From an uncultured Anaerolineae bacterium (lineage in GTDB: Bacteria > Chloroflexota > Anaerolineae > Anaerolineales > Villigracilaceae): a stretch of 24,659 nt of DNA. The stretch lies in contig CAINXK010000461.1 of the NCBI GenBank assembly GCA_903854805.1, forward strand, positions 1 through 24,659. The letters are read 5' to 3'. Both the position numbers and the translations under genes were made by a program. The stretch's first letter is position 1, and every line of letters starts with the position of its first letter. Of this stretch, positions 6,987-15,202 are shown piece after piece. Under the pieces are notes generated by a model, which was given only the letters and a program-made list of their open reading frames with translations, did not search any database and was not told the origin of the DNA.

Positions 6987-8144
6987 ATGAAGAAGCCATT
7001 CCATTTACTGACAGCCATTGCTGCATTGATTTTTGCATCTCTGGCTTGCCAGTCAATTCGACCCACAACTACAACTCCAGCACAAACTAACCCAGCAGTT
7101 GCTGTACCAACCTTCGCTCCCATCCTGGTTTCAGCTGATAATGTAAATCAGCAAGAGACCCTCACATCGCTCTATCAAAATGTGCTACCCGGAATTGTGG
7201 CGATTCAGGTTACCACTGCACAAGGCGGCAGTCTGGGCACAGGCATCGTATTCGATGACCAGGGTCACATCGTAACCAATCAACACGTTGTGAACGGTCA
7301 AGAGAGCATCGAAGTAGATTTTAGCTCTGGCTATAAAGCCACAGCTAAACTGGTTGGAATGGATAGTGATTCAGACCTGGCTGTGATCAAAGTGGATGCC
7401 CCTGCCTCAGAAATTCACCCACTGCCGCTTGGTGATTCGAAATTGTTGAACGTTGGGCAGTCTGTTGTCGCAATCGGCAACCCCTTTGGCCTGAATGGGA
7501 GCATGACCCTTGGCATTATCTCAGCACTTGGGCGAACCCAGGATTCAAACCGAGAAGTTGCAGGTGGCGGAAACTTCAGCGTAGCTGATATGATCCAGAC
7601 GGATGCAGCCATTAACCCAGGAAATTCTGGTGGACCACTGTTCAACATCAATGGCGAAATTATAGGCATCAACCGCTCCATTCGAACTGATGCGAGTAAC
7701 GTAACCGGTGAGCCTGTCAATTCTGGAATTGGCTTCGCCATCCCCATCAATCTGGTCAAGAGAGTGGTACCAGCCATCATAAAAGACGGCAAGTTTGAAT
7801 ACCCATATATGGGGATTTCAGCCTTGCAAAGTGAACTAATGTCATTGAAAGTCATCAATGAATTAGGACTAAAAAGCATGACAGGGGTTTATATTACAGG
7901 CGTGCTGCCAGGCGGTCCGGCCGAAAAAGCCGGGATGATCGGTGCGAGCCGGTCCACCAACGTCCCCGGTTTGGAATCTGGCGGCGACCTGGTCGTTGCG
8001 ATCGATGGCAACCCCGTAAAAATCTACGACGATCTGATCGGCTACCTGGTTGATTACAAATCTCCTGGTGAGCAAATCACTCTGACCGTGCTGCGCGGAG
8101 ACCAGAAAGTTGACTTAACCCTTACTCTAACAAAACGGCCGTAA
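6987..8144 (+). CDS. HtrA/DegP-type trypsin-like serine protease, predicted lipoprotein, one PDZ domain
   Basis: The 385-aa product starts with a signal peptide ending in a lipobox-like SLAC (C21), followed by a Thr/Pro linker to about 45. It is therefore predicted to be exported and lipid-anchored. The trypsin-like domain spans about 58-265 with the catalytic triad H100 (TNQHVV), D130 (SDSDLAV) and S214 (GNSGGP at 212-217). A PDZ domain follows at about 275-385, including the carboxylate-binding-loop-like YPYMGIS and GVYITGVLPGGPAEKAGM. Such proteases degrade misfolded extracytoplasmic proteins. AGGAG is 5 nt before the ATG. It lies 24 nt behind the J-protein gene and is followed by a strong hairpin terminator. 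The Ser/Leu at lipobox -3/-2 are less usual, so lipidation is likely rather than certain. Confidence 0.92.
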   Translation: MKKPFHLLTAIAALIFASLACQSIRPTTTTPAQTNPAVAVPTFAPILVSADNVNQQETLTSLYQNVLPGIVAIQVTTAQGGSLGTGIVFDDQGHIVTNQHVVNGQESIEVDFSSGYKATAKLVGMDSDSDLAVIKVDAPASEIHPLPLGDSKLLNVGQSVVAIGNPFGLNGSMTLGIISALGRTQDSNREVAGGGNFSVADMIQTDAAINPGNSGGPLFNINGEIIGINRSIRTDASNVTGEPVNSGIGFAIPINLVKRVVPAIIKDGKFEYPYMGISALQSELMSLKVINELGLKSMTGVYITGVLPGGPAEKAGMIGASRSTNVPGLESGGDLVVAIDGNPVKIYDDLIGYLVDYKSPGEQITLTVLRGDQKVDLTLTLTKRP

Positions 8145-8152
8145 AAGTCACA

Positions 8153-8202
8153 TTTAATAAAAGAGAAGCTGAGCATTGTTGCTCAGCTTCTCTTTTATTA
8201 AA
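8153..8202. terminator. bidirectional terminator, perfect 23-bp hairpin
   Basis: The left arm 8153-8175 and right arm 8180-8202 are exact reverse complements with a TTGT loop. The core is GAGAAGCTGAGCA, and the outer arms are A/T-rich, so each strand ends in a T-rich tract. It lies between the convergent htrA-type gene (stop at 8144) and the molybdoprotein gene, whose stop codon at 8203-8205 directly abuts it, and should terminate both. Confidence 0.85.
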
Positions 8203-8844
8203 CTAACCGTAGCGCTCTTCTTTCCATACATCTGCCCGGTTATGATAACCTGCTTGTTCCCAGAAACCGCGCCTGTCAGCAGGCATGAACTCAAGCCCAC
8301 GCAGCCACTTGGCTCCCTTCCAAAAATATGGTGTTTCCATATCCTCCTGTCCAGGGATATAACCCACTACACCCCTCAGCGGGAATCCATGGTCAGGATC
8401 AATCGGCTTACCATCGTAATGAGTCGCCATTAGGAAATTATCCTGCAGCACCACTTCAAGCGGTAAATTCACTGTAAAGCCATGTTCGGCATGCTGCATT
8501 ACGTACTTTGCGGTCGGCTTTAGCTTGATTAGGCCTTGTTCCAGTAAGGTCCTTACCGAAACACCTTCCCAAAGCGTATCAAACTTGCTCCACTTCGTCA
8601 CGCAGTGAATATCCATCAATAATTTTGTGCGTGGCAGCTGGTTGAACTCGCCCCACGTCCAGTGTTTTTCCTGCTCGACTTCACCCCAAACGCGCAAAGC
8701 CCAGGTTGCAGGGTTAAACGATGGCACAGGTCCATAATGCAACACAGGAAATTTCAATGTCAGGGCTTGTCCTGGTGGCAGACGGCCTTCGTTGCGAACA
8801 CGCTCTTCTTCTTTCCGGCGGTCAGGTCCTTCAAACATAAACAT
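8203..8844 (-). CDS. sulfite oxidase-like molybdopterin-binding oxidoreductase (cytosolic)
   Basis: The 213-aa product corresponds to the molybdopterin domain of the sulfite oxidase family (Oxidored_molyb). C81, in MDIHCVTKWS, is the expected cysteine ligand of molybdenum. Other family segments are WEGVSVRTLL (92-101), FPLRGVVGYIPG and the C-terminal WLRGLEFM. There is no Sec or Tat signal, no heme domain and no dimerisation domain, and no MsrQ-like partner is nearby. It is therefore a small cytosolic member of unknown substrate and electron partner. AAGGAG lies 6 nt before ATG 8844 and fixes the start. It has its own extended -10 promoter and a nearby inverted repeat, so it is probably a separate unit from the upstream polX. 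Confidence 0.87.
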   Translation of the reverse strand: MFMFEGPDRRKEEERVRNEGRLPPGQALTLKFPVLHYGPVPSFNPATWALRVWGEVEQEKHWTWGEFNQLPRTKLLMDIHCVTKWSKFDTLWEGVSVRTLLEQGLIKLKPTAKYVMQHAEHGFTVNLPLEVVLQDNFLMATHYDGKPIDPDHGFPLRGVVGYIPGQEDMETPYFWKGAKWLRGLEFMPADRRGFWEQAGYHNRADVWKEERYG

Positions 8845-8868
8845 AAATGGACTCCTTCTGTCGGATTT

Positions 8869-8877
8869 ATTATAACA
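8869..8877 (-). promoter_or_regulatory. extended -10 promoter of the molybdoprotein gene
   Basis: On the minus strand TGT-TATAAT lies at 8877-8869, a perfect extended -10 element. The -35 region is poor. Transcription would start near 8862, leaving about 18 nt of leader with AAGGAG at 8857-8852. Confidence 0.55.
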
Positions 8878-8891
8878 ATTTTAGAGATAAT

Positions 8892-8926
8892 AATTCTTAC
8901 AGAAAGATTAAGTCTGCGTAAGAATT
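8892..8926. repeat. inverted repeat AATTCTTAC-N17-GTAAGAATT, candidate operator
   Basis: The arms 8892-8900 and 8918-8926 are exact reverse complements. The element lies between the polX stop (8952) and the extended -10 of the molybdoprotein gene, with one arm where a -35 box would be. It has no T-tract after it, so an operator is more likely than a polX terminator. Confidence 0.45.
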
Positions 8927-8951
8927 TTGTAACTTATCATCAAAACCGTCA

Positions 8952-10676
8952 TCAACCACGCTTTGCAAGCCAATCCAACAAGCGTTCCGTGGGCCAAGCA
9001 TTGATCACATCATCGGATGTCAGCCAGGCACGGCGGGCAATGGCAACGCCAAACGGAAGCATGTCGAGATCCGCTTCGGAATGCGCATCTGTATTAATGC
9101 TGATGGGAATGCCCATTTCCCGGGCGCGGCGGGCATAAATATCATCCAAATCGAGCCGGTATGGGCTGGCATTGATCTCCAGGGCAACACCCGATTCCGC
9201 CGCCGCAGATAGGACGGCATCCATATCCAGATCTGCACCTTCGCGATCGGGAATCAGGCGCCCAGTGGGGTGACCGATAATATCGACATGCGGGTTACGA
9301 ATGGCATTGATCAGGCGTTGTGTGACCTTCTCGCGCGGCTGGCGCAGGGATGTATGCAGAGATGCCAATACCAGGTCCAAACTGGCTAAAAACTCATCTG
9401 GATAATCCAGCGAACCATCGGCTTTGATCTCAACTTCCGATGCATGCAATATCCGAATGCTATCACCCAGTTCGCGCTGGGCGGTTTCAATCTCGCGCTG
9501 CTGTTCGGCATGCCGTTCCATGCTCAAACCTCCCGTTATGCCCAGGCTAACGGAATGATCAGTGAAGGCAATCACCCGCATACCACGCCGCGCGGCAGCC
9601 CTGGCAAGCTCAAGCATGCTCAGCTTGCCGTCAGACCAGGTAGAGTGGGTTTGCAGATCAGCGTGAATATCTTTGACTTCAATCAACTGGGGAAGTTTAC
9701 CCATTTTGGCAAACTGCAATTCGCCACGATCTTCTCGCAGCTCGGGTGGTATCCACGGCAGGCCCAGCGCTGCGTAAACAGCTTCTTCGGTGGCGCACAG
9801 TATCTCGCCAGAACCATCAGTTTTCGTCAGGGCATGTTCAGAGAGCGACAAACCCTTTTCAAGTGCAAGTTGGCGCAGCTGCACATTGTGGTCTTTCGAA
9901 CCGGTAGCATACTGCAAGGCGGTCCCAAATCTCTCCGGCGGATGGACCCATAGCTGCGCGCGCATGCCATCAACAAACTCGATACTGGCTTTGGTCTCGC
10001 CACTGCCCAGTATACGCACAATGCCTGGCAGAGTAGTGAATGCATCCATCACAGCCTTCGATTCGTTGGCTGCCACGAGGATGTCTAGATCTCCGACTGT
10101 GGAGCGCATACGGCGTAGCGATCCCGCTGGGGATGCAGCCTGCACGCCAGGGAGTTTCTTCAACAAAGCAATGATCTCCTCGGCCAACGGAAAAACACGG
10201 CCAAGTGGAATGCGTCCCGAGCGCCGCGCCAGAGATTCGAGCCCCGCCACGATCAAAGCTTCGGATTTCTCTCCCATACCAGGCAGGCTGCGCAGTCGGC
10301 CCGTCCGTGCCGCGTCTGCCAGATCGGAAAGACTGGTGATGCCCAATTCCTTCCAGATCAAGGCTACCTTTTTGGGACCCAGCCCGGGTACCTGCAGCCA
10401 TTCAGCCAGGCCAGGCGGTACATCCTGTTTTAATTTCTCCAAAAACTGCAGCTGCCCTGTAAGCAGCAGTTCATCAATCTTTTCGGCGATGGCTTTGCCA
10501 ACCCCAGGGATCTCGCGCAGTTTGCCTTCCTTCCAAAACTCGTTAGCATCACGCCCGAGCGATAAAAGGTTTTCGGCCGCCTTGCGATAGGCCAGGGTAA
10601 CATAAATGACCTCGCCCTTAATTTCGAGCAGGTTAGCAATCAAGGTAAAAGTATCTGCCAGTTCCTGATTATTCAT
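8952..10676 (-). CDS. polX: PolX-type DNA polymerase with C-terminal PHP phosphoesterase domain
   Basis: The 574-aa product joins a family X polymerase to a PHP nuclease. Residues 1-155 hold the 8-kDa-like and helix-hairpin-helix regions (IPGVGKAIAEKI at about 56-67, VPGLGPKKV at about 96-104, LPGMGEKSEAL at about 131-141). The palm has GSLRRMR and GDLDILV with D196 and D198. The third metal ligand, usually Asp in a VDLR/VDLW motif, is Gln241 here. The PHP domain spans about 335-574 with LQTHSTWSDG (Gln342, H344), TDHS (H374), E414, H441, GHP (H469) and NTDAH (D530, H532). Family members fill gaps in base excision repair and have 3'-5' exonuclease and phosphatase activities. I chose ATG 10676 (MNNQELADTF) over an upstream in-frame start at 10733, which adds 19 non-homologous-looking residues. 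The decarboxylase gene ends 57 nt upstream. Confidence 0.92.
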   Translation of the reverse strand: MNNQELADTFTLIANLLEIKGEVIYVTLAYRKAAENLLSLGRDANEFWKEGKLREIPGVGKAIAEKIDELLLTGQLQFLEKLKQDVPPGLAEWLQVPGLGPKKVALIWKELGITSLSDLADAARTGRLRSLPGMGEKSEALIVAGLESLARRSGRIPLGRVFPLAEEIIALLKKLPGVQAASPAGSLRRMRSTVGDLDILVAANESKAVMDAFTTLPGIVRILGSGETKASIEFVDGMRAQLWVHPPERFGTALQYATGSKDHNVQLRQLALEKGLSLSEHALTKTDGSGEILCATEEAVYAALGLPWIPPELREDRGELQFAKMGKLPQLIEVKDIHADLQTHSTWSDGKLSMLELARAAARRGMRVIAFTDHSVSLGITGGLSMERHAEQQREIETAQRELGDSIRILHASEVEIKADGSLDYPDEFLASLDLVLASLHTSLRQPREKVTQRLINAIRNPHVDIIGHPTGRLIPDREGADLDMDAVLSAAAESGVALEINASPYRLDLDDIYARRAREMGIPISINTDAHSEADLDMLPFGVAIARRAWLTSDDVINAWPTERLLDWLAKRG

Positions 10677-10733
10677 GGAAGTTCTATACTCCAGTCTACA
10701 AGTAAAAAAGTGATCCAAAACCGGACGCAGCAC

Positions 10734-12101
10734 TCAGGCGGTAATTTCGTCTGCAACCTGCTCTATAATGCTCCAAATTTGGTCGACCCAGTCACCATGC
10801 TCCGGTTTCATCAAGACAGAGCGCAGGCAGGTGATGGTCTCAGCATTACGCTGCATACCGTCAGGAAGATCAAAGAATTCGACCGGCAAGTTTGCCAGCG
10901 CCAGATATAGACCCTTTTCTTCTGCTGCGGCAAACATCCTGCGCGCCATTTCCGAGGCTGTACTGACACTGCCTGCACGTGGCGCCCAGATAATAATATC
11001 CAATTCAGGAGGAAAGCCCGTGATGAAGCGCTCATCTGCACGGATTTTTTGCCACAAAGCCAGCGCTGCATCCCTGCCGCGCTGCAATCCCCGCGCAAAT
11101 TCGCCGCCTTTCACCAAGGGAAGCAGTTTTTGAGTCGCCCATAATCCGACGGCAGTCGCCCCAGCGCGTGAGCATTCCAGGCTGATTTCACCGAGATGCA
11201 ATTCGCTTGAGCTAAAGTAGGTATAAGGGGAATCGTGCTTATAGAAACGGCCAACAGCTGGATCGCGGAAAAGAATACAACCGCAGCCATAAGGTTGAAG
11301 CCCATGTTTATGGGGATCAACCACGATCGAATCAGCTTCGTTAAAGCGCTCATAAGCATCGGCGGTTTCGGTGGATAGATTCTCTGCCAGCTTAAAGTAA
11401 CCACCATACGCAGAATCGAGATGGACTCGGAAGCCATATTGTTCGCGAAGTTTAAGTATTTCAGGCAATGGATCGATCGAACCAGTTGCAGTCGTCCCGA
11501 TGGTCGCAACCAGCGTGCCGATGCCGCCCAGGTCGAGGCGTTTTTTGAGAGCATTAATATCCATCCGCCCACGCCGATCATTCGGGATTGATTCGAAGTC
11601 AAGCTTTAAAACAGCGCTGATGCGATTATGCGTATAATGCGCTTGCTGGGATGCCACAATTTTCCCAGATGGGTTGATCTGCCCGGCAACCCACAAAGCT
11701 TCCAGGTTAGCCATGGTCCCACCGCTGGTCAGGTGACCCAAAAAGGTATTCCATCCAAACATGCTTGCGATATCGGCGACTGCTTCCTTTTCCATTTGAG
11801 AACTGGCTTTGCCACCATCCAGGGCATGATTATTCGGGTTGATCCACATCGCCAACATGTAGGCCAAACGTGCCACTTCGTGAGGCGGTTTAAGCATCTG
11901 TCCGGCATACAGTGGGTGAAAATAGGGATAATTATTTTGCAGCCTTTCTGCCACTTCAAAAAGCACATTCTCCAGGTCGGGATGATTCGGGACGTGTACA
12001 GCAGGGGTGAGCACAGAGAAACCGGTTTCCAATTTTTCAAGGGCAGCACGCAATATTTGCAATGAATCCTTTTCCAGATGGTTTATCTCATTGTTTTCCA
12101 T
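10734..12101 (-). CDS. group II pyridoxal 5'-phosphate-dependent decarboxylase
   Basis: The 455-aa product is a fold-type I PLP enzyme. The cofactor lysine is K265 in VDPHKHGLQPYGCG. Other landmarks are TSGGTMANLEAL (125-136), the ring-stacking H155 in QQAHYTHNR, and D229 in HLDSAYGG. The N-terminal NYPYFHPLYAGQML and the length fit the glutamate/aromatic-amino-acid decarboxylase superfamily. The sequence does not tell me the substrate: glutamate, aspartate, aromatic amino acids or diaminobutyrate are all possible. CGGAG precedes the ATG. It stands between the ycaQ-like gene (100 nt upstream) and polX (57 nt downstream) on the same strand, but no metabolic link with these repair genes is evident. 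Confidence 0.87.
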   Translation of the reverse strand: MENNEINHLEKDSLQILRAALEKLETGFSVLTPAVHVPNHPDLENVLFEVAERLQNNYPYFHPLYAGQMLKPPHEVARLAYMLAMWINPNNHALDGGKASSQMEKEAVADIASMFGWNTFLGHLTSGGTMANLEALWVAGQINPSGKIVASQQAHYTHNRISAVLKLDFESIPNDRRGRMDINALKKRLDLGGIGTLVATIGTTATGSIDPLPEILKLREQYGFRVHLDSAYGGYFKLAENLSTETADAYERFNEADSIVVDPHKHGLQPYGCGCILFRDPAVGRFYKHDSPYTYFSSSELHLGEISLECSRAGATAVGLWATQKLLPLVKGGEFARGLQRGRDAALALWQKIRADERFITGFPPELDIIIWAPRAGSVSTASEMARRMFAAAEEKGLYLALANLPVEFFDLPDGMQRNAETITCLRSVLMKPEHGDWVDQIWSIIEQVADEITA

Positions 12102-12201
12102 ATTTTTTCTCCGTGATCTTCAGCTAAGATTACATGCCATTTCCTGGGGATTTACTGCTTAATTCTACGCCATTACCCGTGGAATAAGAAACCGGGTTCA
12201 T

Positions 12202-13455
12202 TCACAATAAGAACTTTTGAATATGCCTGCGCAATTTTTCGGGCTGCAGCAGACTGATATCCACATCATGGGCAGATACGAAGCTGGCAAAACGCGCTAA
12301 ACCTTTTCCAAGCGCATCGGCAAAATTCGAATCAACAGACAGCGATTCAGCTTCCAGCCAGAAGCCTTTCACCTGCAGAGTGCTGGTCTTACGTTCAAGT
12401 TTTAGATCAATCCTGGCAACAAGATCATCACCAAATAATACCGGCAGGGTGTAATAACCCCAACGCCGTTTTTCTAGCGGCTTATAAACTTCCCAGATAT
12501 ATTCGAAATTAAACAGTTGGCTGGCCCGCCCACGGGCGCTGACAATTTCAAGCGGTGCCAGAAAAGTAACCTCATCTTGAGTCGTGGTGCCTAAAACAGA
12601 CCATTGAGGCGGGATTTGCCCACACTCGAGGAATTCCAACAAGGGCAGATCGCGACTGAGCACAATCCAGGGCTGGCTGGAACCTTCCAGCGTGACAGCC
12701 GCAATTGTATTTTGTTCGTACAGCGCGGACAGGCTAGTTTGAGCTGCCAGTGGACTGATCTTACGCTCAAGATAACCGGAAAGAGTGGCCGCCCACTTTT
12801 TCTGCGGCATCAATCCAAGAAACGCAATCAATTTTCGGCCAAAATATTGCTCGGCATCTTGCTCTGATGCAATCCGGGAATACTCGAGCGGTGCCACTCG
12901 CTCCCTGAGATCATAATAACGGTCAAACCCCTTGCGATGATGGATCATAATATCCCCCATCAGCCACAGGGCGAACAAAGCCAAGGCGGTATCCTTGCGA
13001 CCGCGATAACTACTAACTCGTTGATTACCAACAAAATCACGATTTCCAAGCGGCCCGCGCTCCCGCAGGGCACTCAAAACCTGGCTGGCCACAACCGGGT
13101 TTTCATTAATATAATTTCCCCAACGTGGATGTTCGCGCATGCGTTCCATGGCAGGACGCCAATAAGGTAATTCAGTCATCGGGTAGAGAAATAAACCTCC
13201 GCCGTAATCAAAAAACTCTCGCTGTTCATAAGCGACCTGATAAAGGTATTCCGGGCGGTAATTCAATACCCGCCCCCAGAGAGCAATATCATGGCTGCGG
13301 GAAACCACATTTAACGGGTCAAGCTGCAGTGCTTCAATGGCATAAAGTGCTTGGGATGTACCGGGCTTGCCTTCAAACCGTCGCCCTGGCCAAAGAGCCT
13401 GGCGACCAAGCACAAAACGCCTGGCCGTCAGACTGGAAATGGAGATTGGATTCAT
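12202..13455 (-). CDS. ycaQ: YcaQ/AlkX-family winged-helix DNA glycosylase
   Basis: The 417-aa product matches the length and motifs of the HTH_42 family, which includes E. coli YcaQ (AlkX) and Streptomyces AlkZ. These enzymes remove bulky alkylated bases and unhook interstrand crosslinks. The active-site signature QxD is visible as QLD at 44-46 within EALQLDPLNVV, the form found in the YcaQ/AlkX subgroup rather than the QxQ of AlkZ. Also typical are SRSHDIALWGRV (52-63), RRWGYYTLPVLFGDDLVARIDLK split over about 338-360, and a helix-rich C-terminus. The start codon lies 30 nt after the HerA stop with only a weak ribosome site, suggesting translation within the nurA-herA transcript. The biochemical role is inferred from the family. 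Confidence 0.88.
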   Translation of the reverse strand: MNPISISSLTARRFVLGRQALWPGRRFEGKPGTSQALYAIEALQLDPLNVVSRSHDIALWGRVLNYRPEYLYQVAYEQREFFDYGGGLFLYPMTELPYWRPAMERMREHPRWGNYINENPVVASQVLSALRERGPLGNRDFVGNQRVSSYRGRKDTALALFALWLMGDIMIHHRKGFDRYYDLRERVAPLEYSRIASEQDAEQYFGRKLIAFLGLMPQKKWAATLSGYLERKISPLAAQTSLSALYEQNTIAAVTLEGSSQPWIVLSRDLPLLEFLECGQIPPQWSVLGTTTQDEVTFLAPLEIVSARGRASQLFNFEYIWEVYKPLEKRRWGYYTLPVLFGDDLVARIDLKLERKTSTLQVKGFWLEAESLSVDSNFADALGKGLARFASFVSAHDVDISLLQPEKLRRHIQKFLL

Positions 13456-13485
13456 CTTATATTTTTTAGTGGAAAGACACCTGGC

Positions 13486-15189
13486 TCAGGAATAACCCAA
13501 AGTTTTAAGGATATCCCGCTCGCTTTTTGGGCCACCCCTATCCCCAAACAGTTCGCGCCAGAAATTATCATCGTATCGTCGCGACCTGACAGGCAGCGGC
13601 ATGGGCACGCCCCAACCAAGCAGCAGCACCTCTTCTTTGGGTTGCAGACGCACCAGCATACCCTGAATGGCTTCACGCCCTGAAAGGCCTGAAAGCACAG
13701 CACGGATATCATCATCATCACCCAACCAGCCGCTGATGCGCGTGCCAAGCTGTGACATGACTTCATCGTAAATCTGTGAGGGGCGCTGATCGACGATCAG
13801 CAGCGTAACATAATATTTGCGCAGTTCTCGTGCGATGGTGGCGAATGTAGTTTGTGCAGCCATTTCACGATTGAGTAGCTTGTGAGCTTCCTCAACCACA
13901 ATAACCAGCGGGCGCGGCTCATGCGTGCCATGCGCGCGAAATGCATTCGTTCGTTTTTCCCAGGCATCGCGGATGTGGCGGGTCAGCAGGTTTGAGACCA
14001 GCAGATAATCGAGATCGGCTTCGTGATCGCCAAAGGAAAGCACCACATGCTGGCCAGCCTCCAGCGCTTTGATAATCTCAGCAATGCTATCTGAAACAGG
14101 TTTTTCGACAATATAGGTTTTGGCAAACAGACGGCGGAGTTTATCATGCAAGGCTTCTGCCGCCATGACGTTGACGCCGTTCTCGTTGGCCCAGTAAGCC
14201 ACACTCTCAGGGTGAGGAACTTTTTTTATTTTGCCGTTATCATCTTCTTTTTCGATTTCTTCGCGATTCATGACCTTGAAATGCGCAAACCAGTCGTTTT
14301 TAAATGCGTTGTACAACGCATTCAGCGTGGTAGGTGTGGTTTCCTTCAAGTTTAGCTCGCGGGAAAGCATTTCCACATCCGCAGAAGAGATATCGCGCAT
14401 GGCTATTTCAAGATTGAAATCGGGGGTCTGGCTATTACGGATTTTTGCACCTGCACCCAGGCCGACCACCCGCACCCTGCTCTGGAATTTAGTTTTCAAA
14501 CCAATCACAGGCATTTTTGTGTCAGAAGCCACATCGTCAAAACCATATTCATTGTGCATATCCAGGACCAACACCGAGGCTTTGTTATAGTGCATCAAAC
14601 CAGCCAGCACCAACCTGGTTAGAAACGATTTGCCCGTGCCAGTCGCGCCAAACACACCCGATGAACGCTGAACAAACTTCTCCAAATTGATGCAAACGGG
14701 ATGCCCTTGTTCCCGGGTGTAACCAATAATGAAATTACCTTCCTTGTCAGGATCGCCAAAAATTGTGGCGATATCAGCCGCACCAGCCAGTGAGACCGGC
14801 GCATGGTGTAAGGGCACAGTTTTTACTGGTATCGGGCGAGAGTCGTCGGGGTGTTCCACGCGCCAGAGTTTATATTCAGGCGAACCCGGTTCGGGTCCGC
14901 GTTCCAGCATCAGCGCTGGAAGAATCTCCAGGTTTGTATAAAGCGTCTGACCGTGCAAAGCCTTGGCCAGGCTGGCGGGCAGACGCGCCTCGGATTGTTC
15001 ATCCGCAAAGCGCGGATCTGTCGCACCCAGTTTCAGATCGGTTGCCAGGCCATAGAAACGGTAGTTGCCACTGTCGATAACCACGAAGCCGCCCTCTTGC
15101 ACATCCAGAGGGTTAACAGTAAGTCGCGCTGAAAAAGATTCCTTTAGCCCGCCACCAATGATATAACCAATTTTTTGATCATCTGTCAT
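13486..15189 (-). CDS. herA: HerA-type hexameric DNA translocase with N-terminal HAS barrel
   Basis: The 567-aa product is a HerA/FtsK-superfamily ATPase. A HAS beta-barrel occupies about 5-60 (KIGYIIGGG...YRFYGLATDL). The RecA-like core has Walker A GATGTGKS at 181-188, a conserved LVLDMHNEYG at 207-216, Walker B LVIVVEEAHK at 428-437 and the DQRPSQI motif at 467-473. A charged insertion (about 305-330) splits the core, as in other HerA proteins. HerA forms a hexamer that pumps DNA and stimulates NurA during end resection. The gene starts 13 nt after the HAS-barrel gene, with AGGAG 6 nt before the ATG, and is followed 30 nt later by the ycaQ-like gene. The nurA gene is two genes upstream on the same strand. 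Confidence 0.93.
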   Translation of the reverse strand: MTDDQKIGYIIGGGLKESFSARLTVNPLDVQEGGFVVIDSGNYRFYGLATDLKLGATDPRFADEQSEARLPASLAKALHGQTLYTNLEILPALMLERGPEPGSPEYKLWRVEHPDDSRPIPVKTVPLHHAPVSLAGAADIATIFGDPDKEGNFIIGYTREQGHPVCINLEKFVQRSSGVFGATGTGKSFLTRLVLAGLMHYNKASVLVLDMHNEYGFDDVASDTKMPVIGLKTKFQSRVRVVGLGAGAKIRNSQTPDFNLEIAMRDISSADVEMLSRELNLKETTPTTLNALYNAFKNDWFAHFKVMNREEIEKEDDNGKIKKVPHPESVAYWANENGVNVMAAEALHDKLRRLFAKTYIVEKPVSDSIAEIIKALEAGQHVVLSFGDHEADLDYLLVSNLLTRHIRDAWEKRTNAFRAHGTHEPRPLVIVVEEAHKLLNREMAAQTTFATIARELRKYYVTLLIVDQRPSQIYDEVMSQLGTRISGWLGDDDDIRAVLSGLSGREAIQGMLVRLQPKEEVLLLGWGVPMPLPVRSRRYDDNFWRELFGDRGGPKSERDILKTLGYS

Positions 15190-15202
15190 AAAGTGCTCCT
15201 AT

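Noticed and set aside
9790..10590. 266-codon frame antisense to polX
   Set aside because: Ser/Arg/Pro-rich shadow of a well-conserved gene; no ribosome site or domain.
10677..10733. N-terminal extension of PolX from an upstream in-frame start
   Set aside because: The extra 19 residues do not look like the family N-terminus, whereas the internal Met begins the typical polymerase X sequence.
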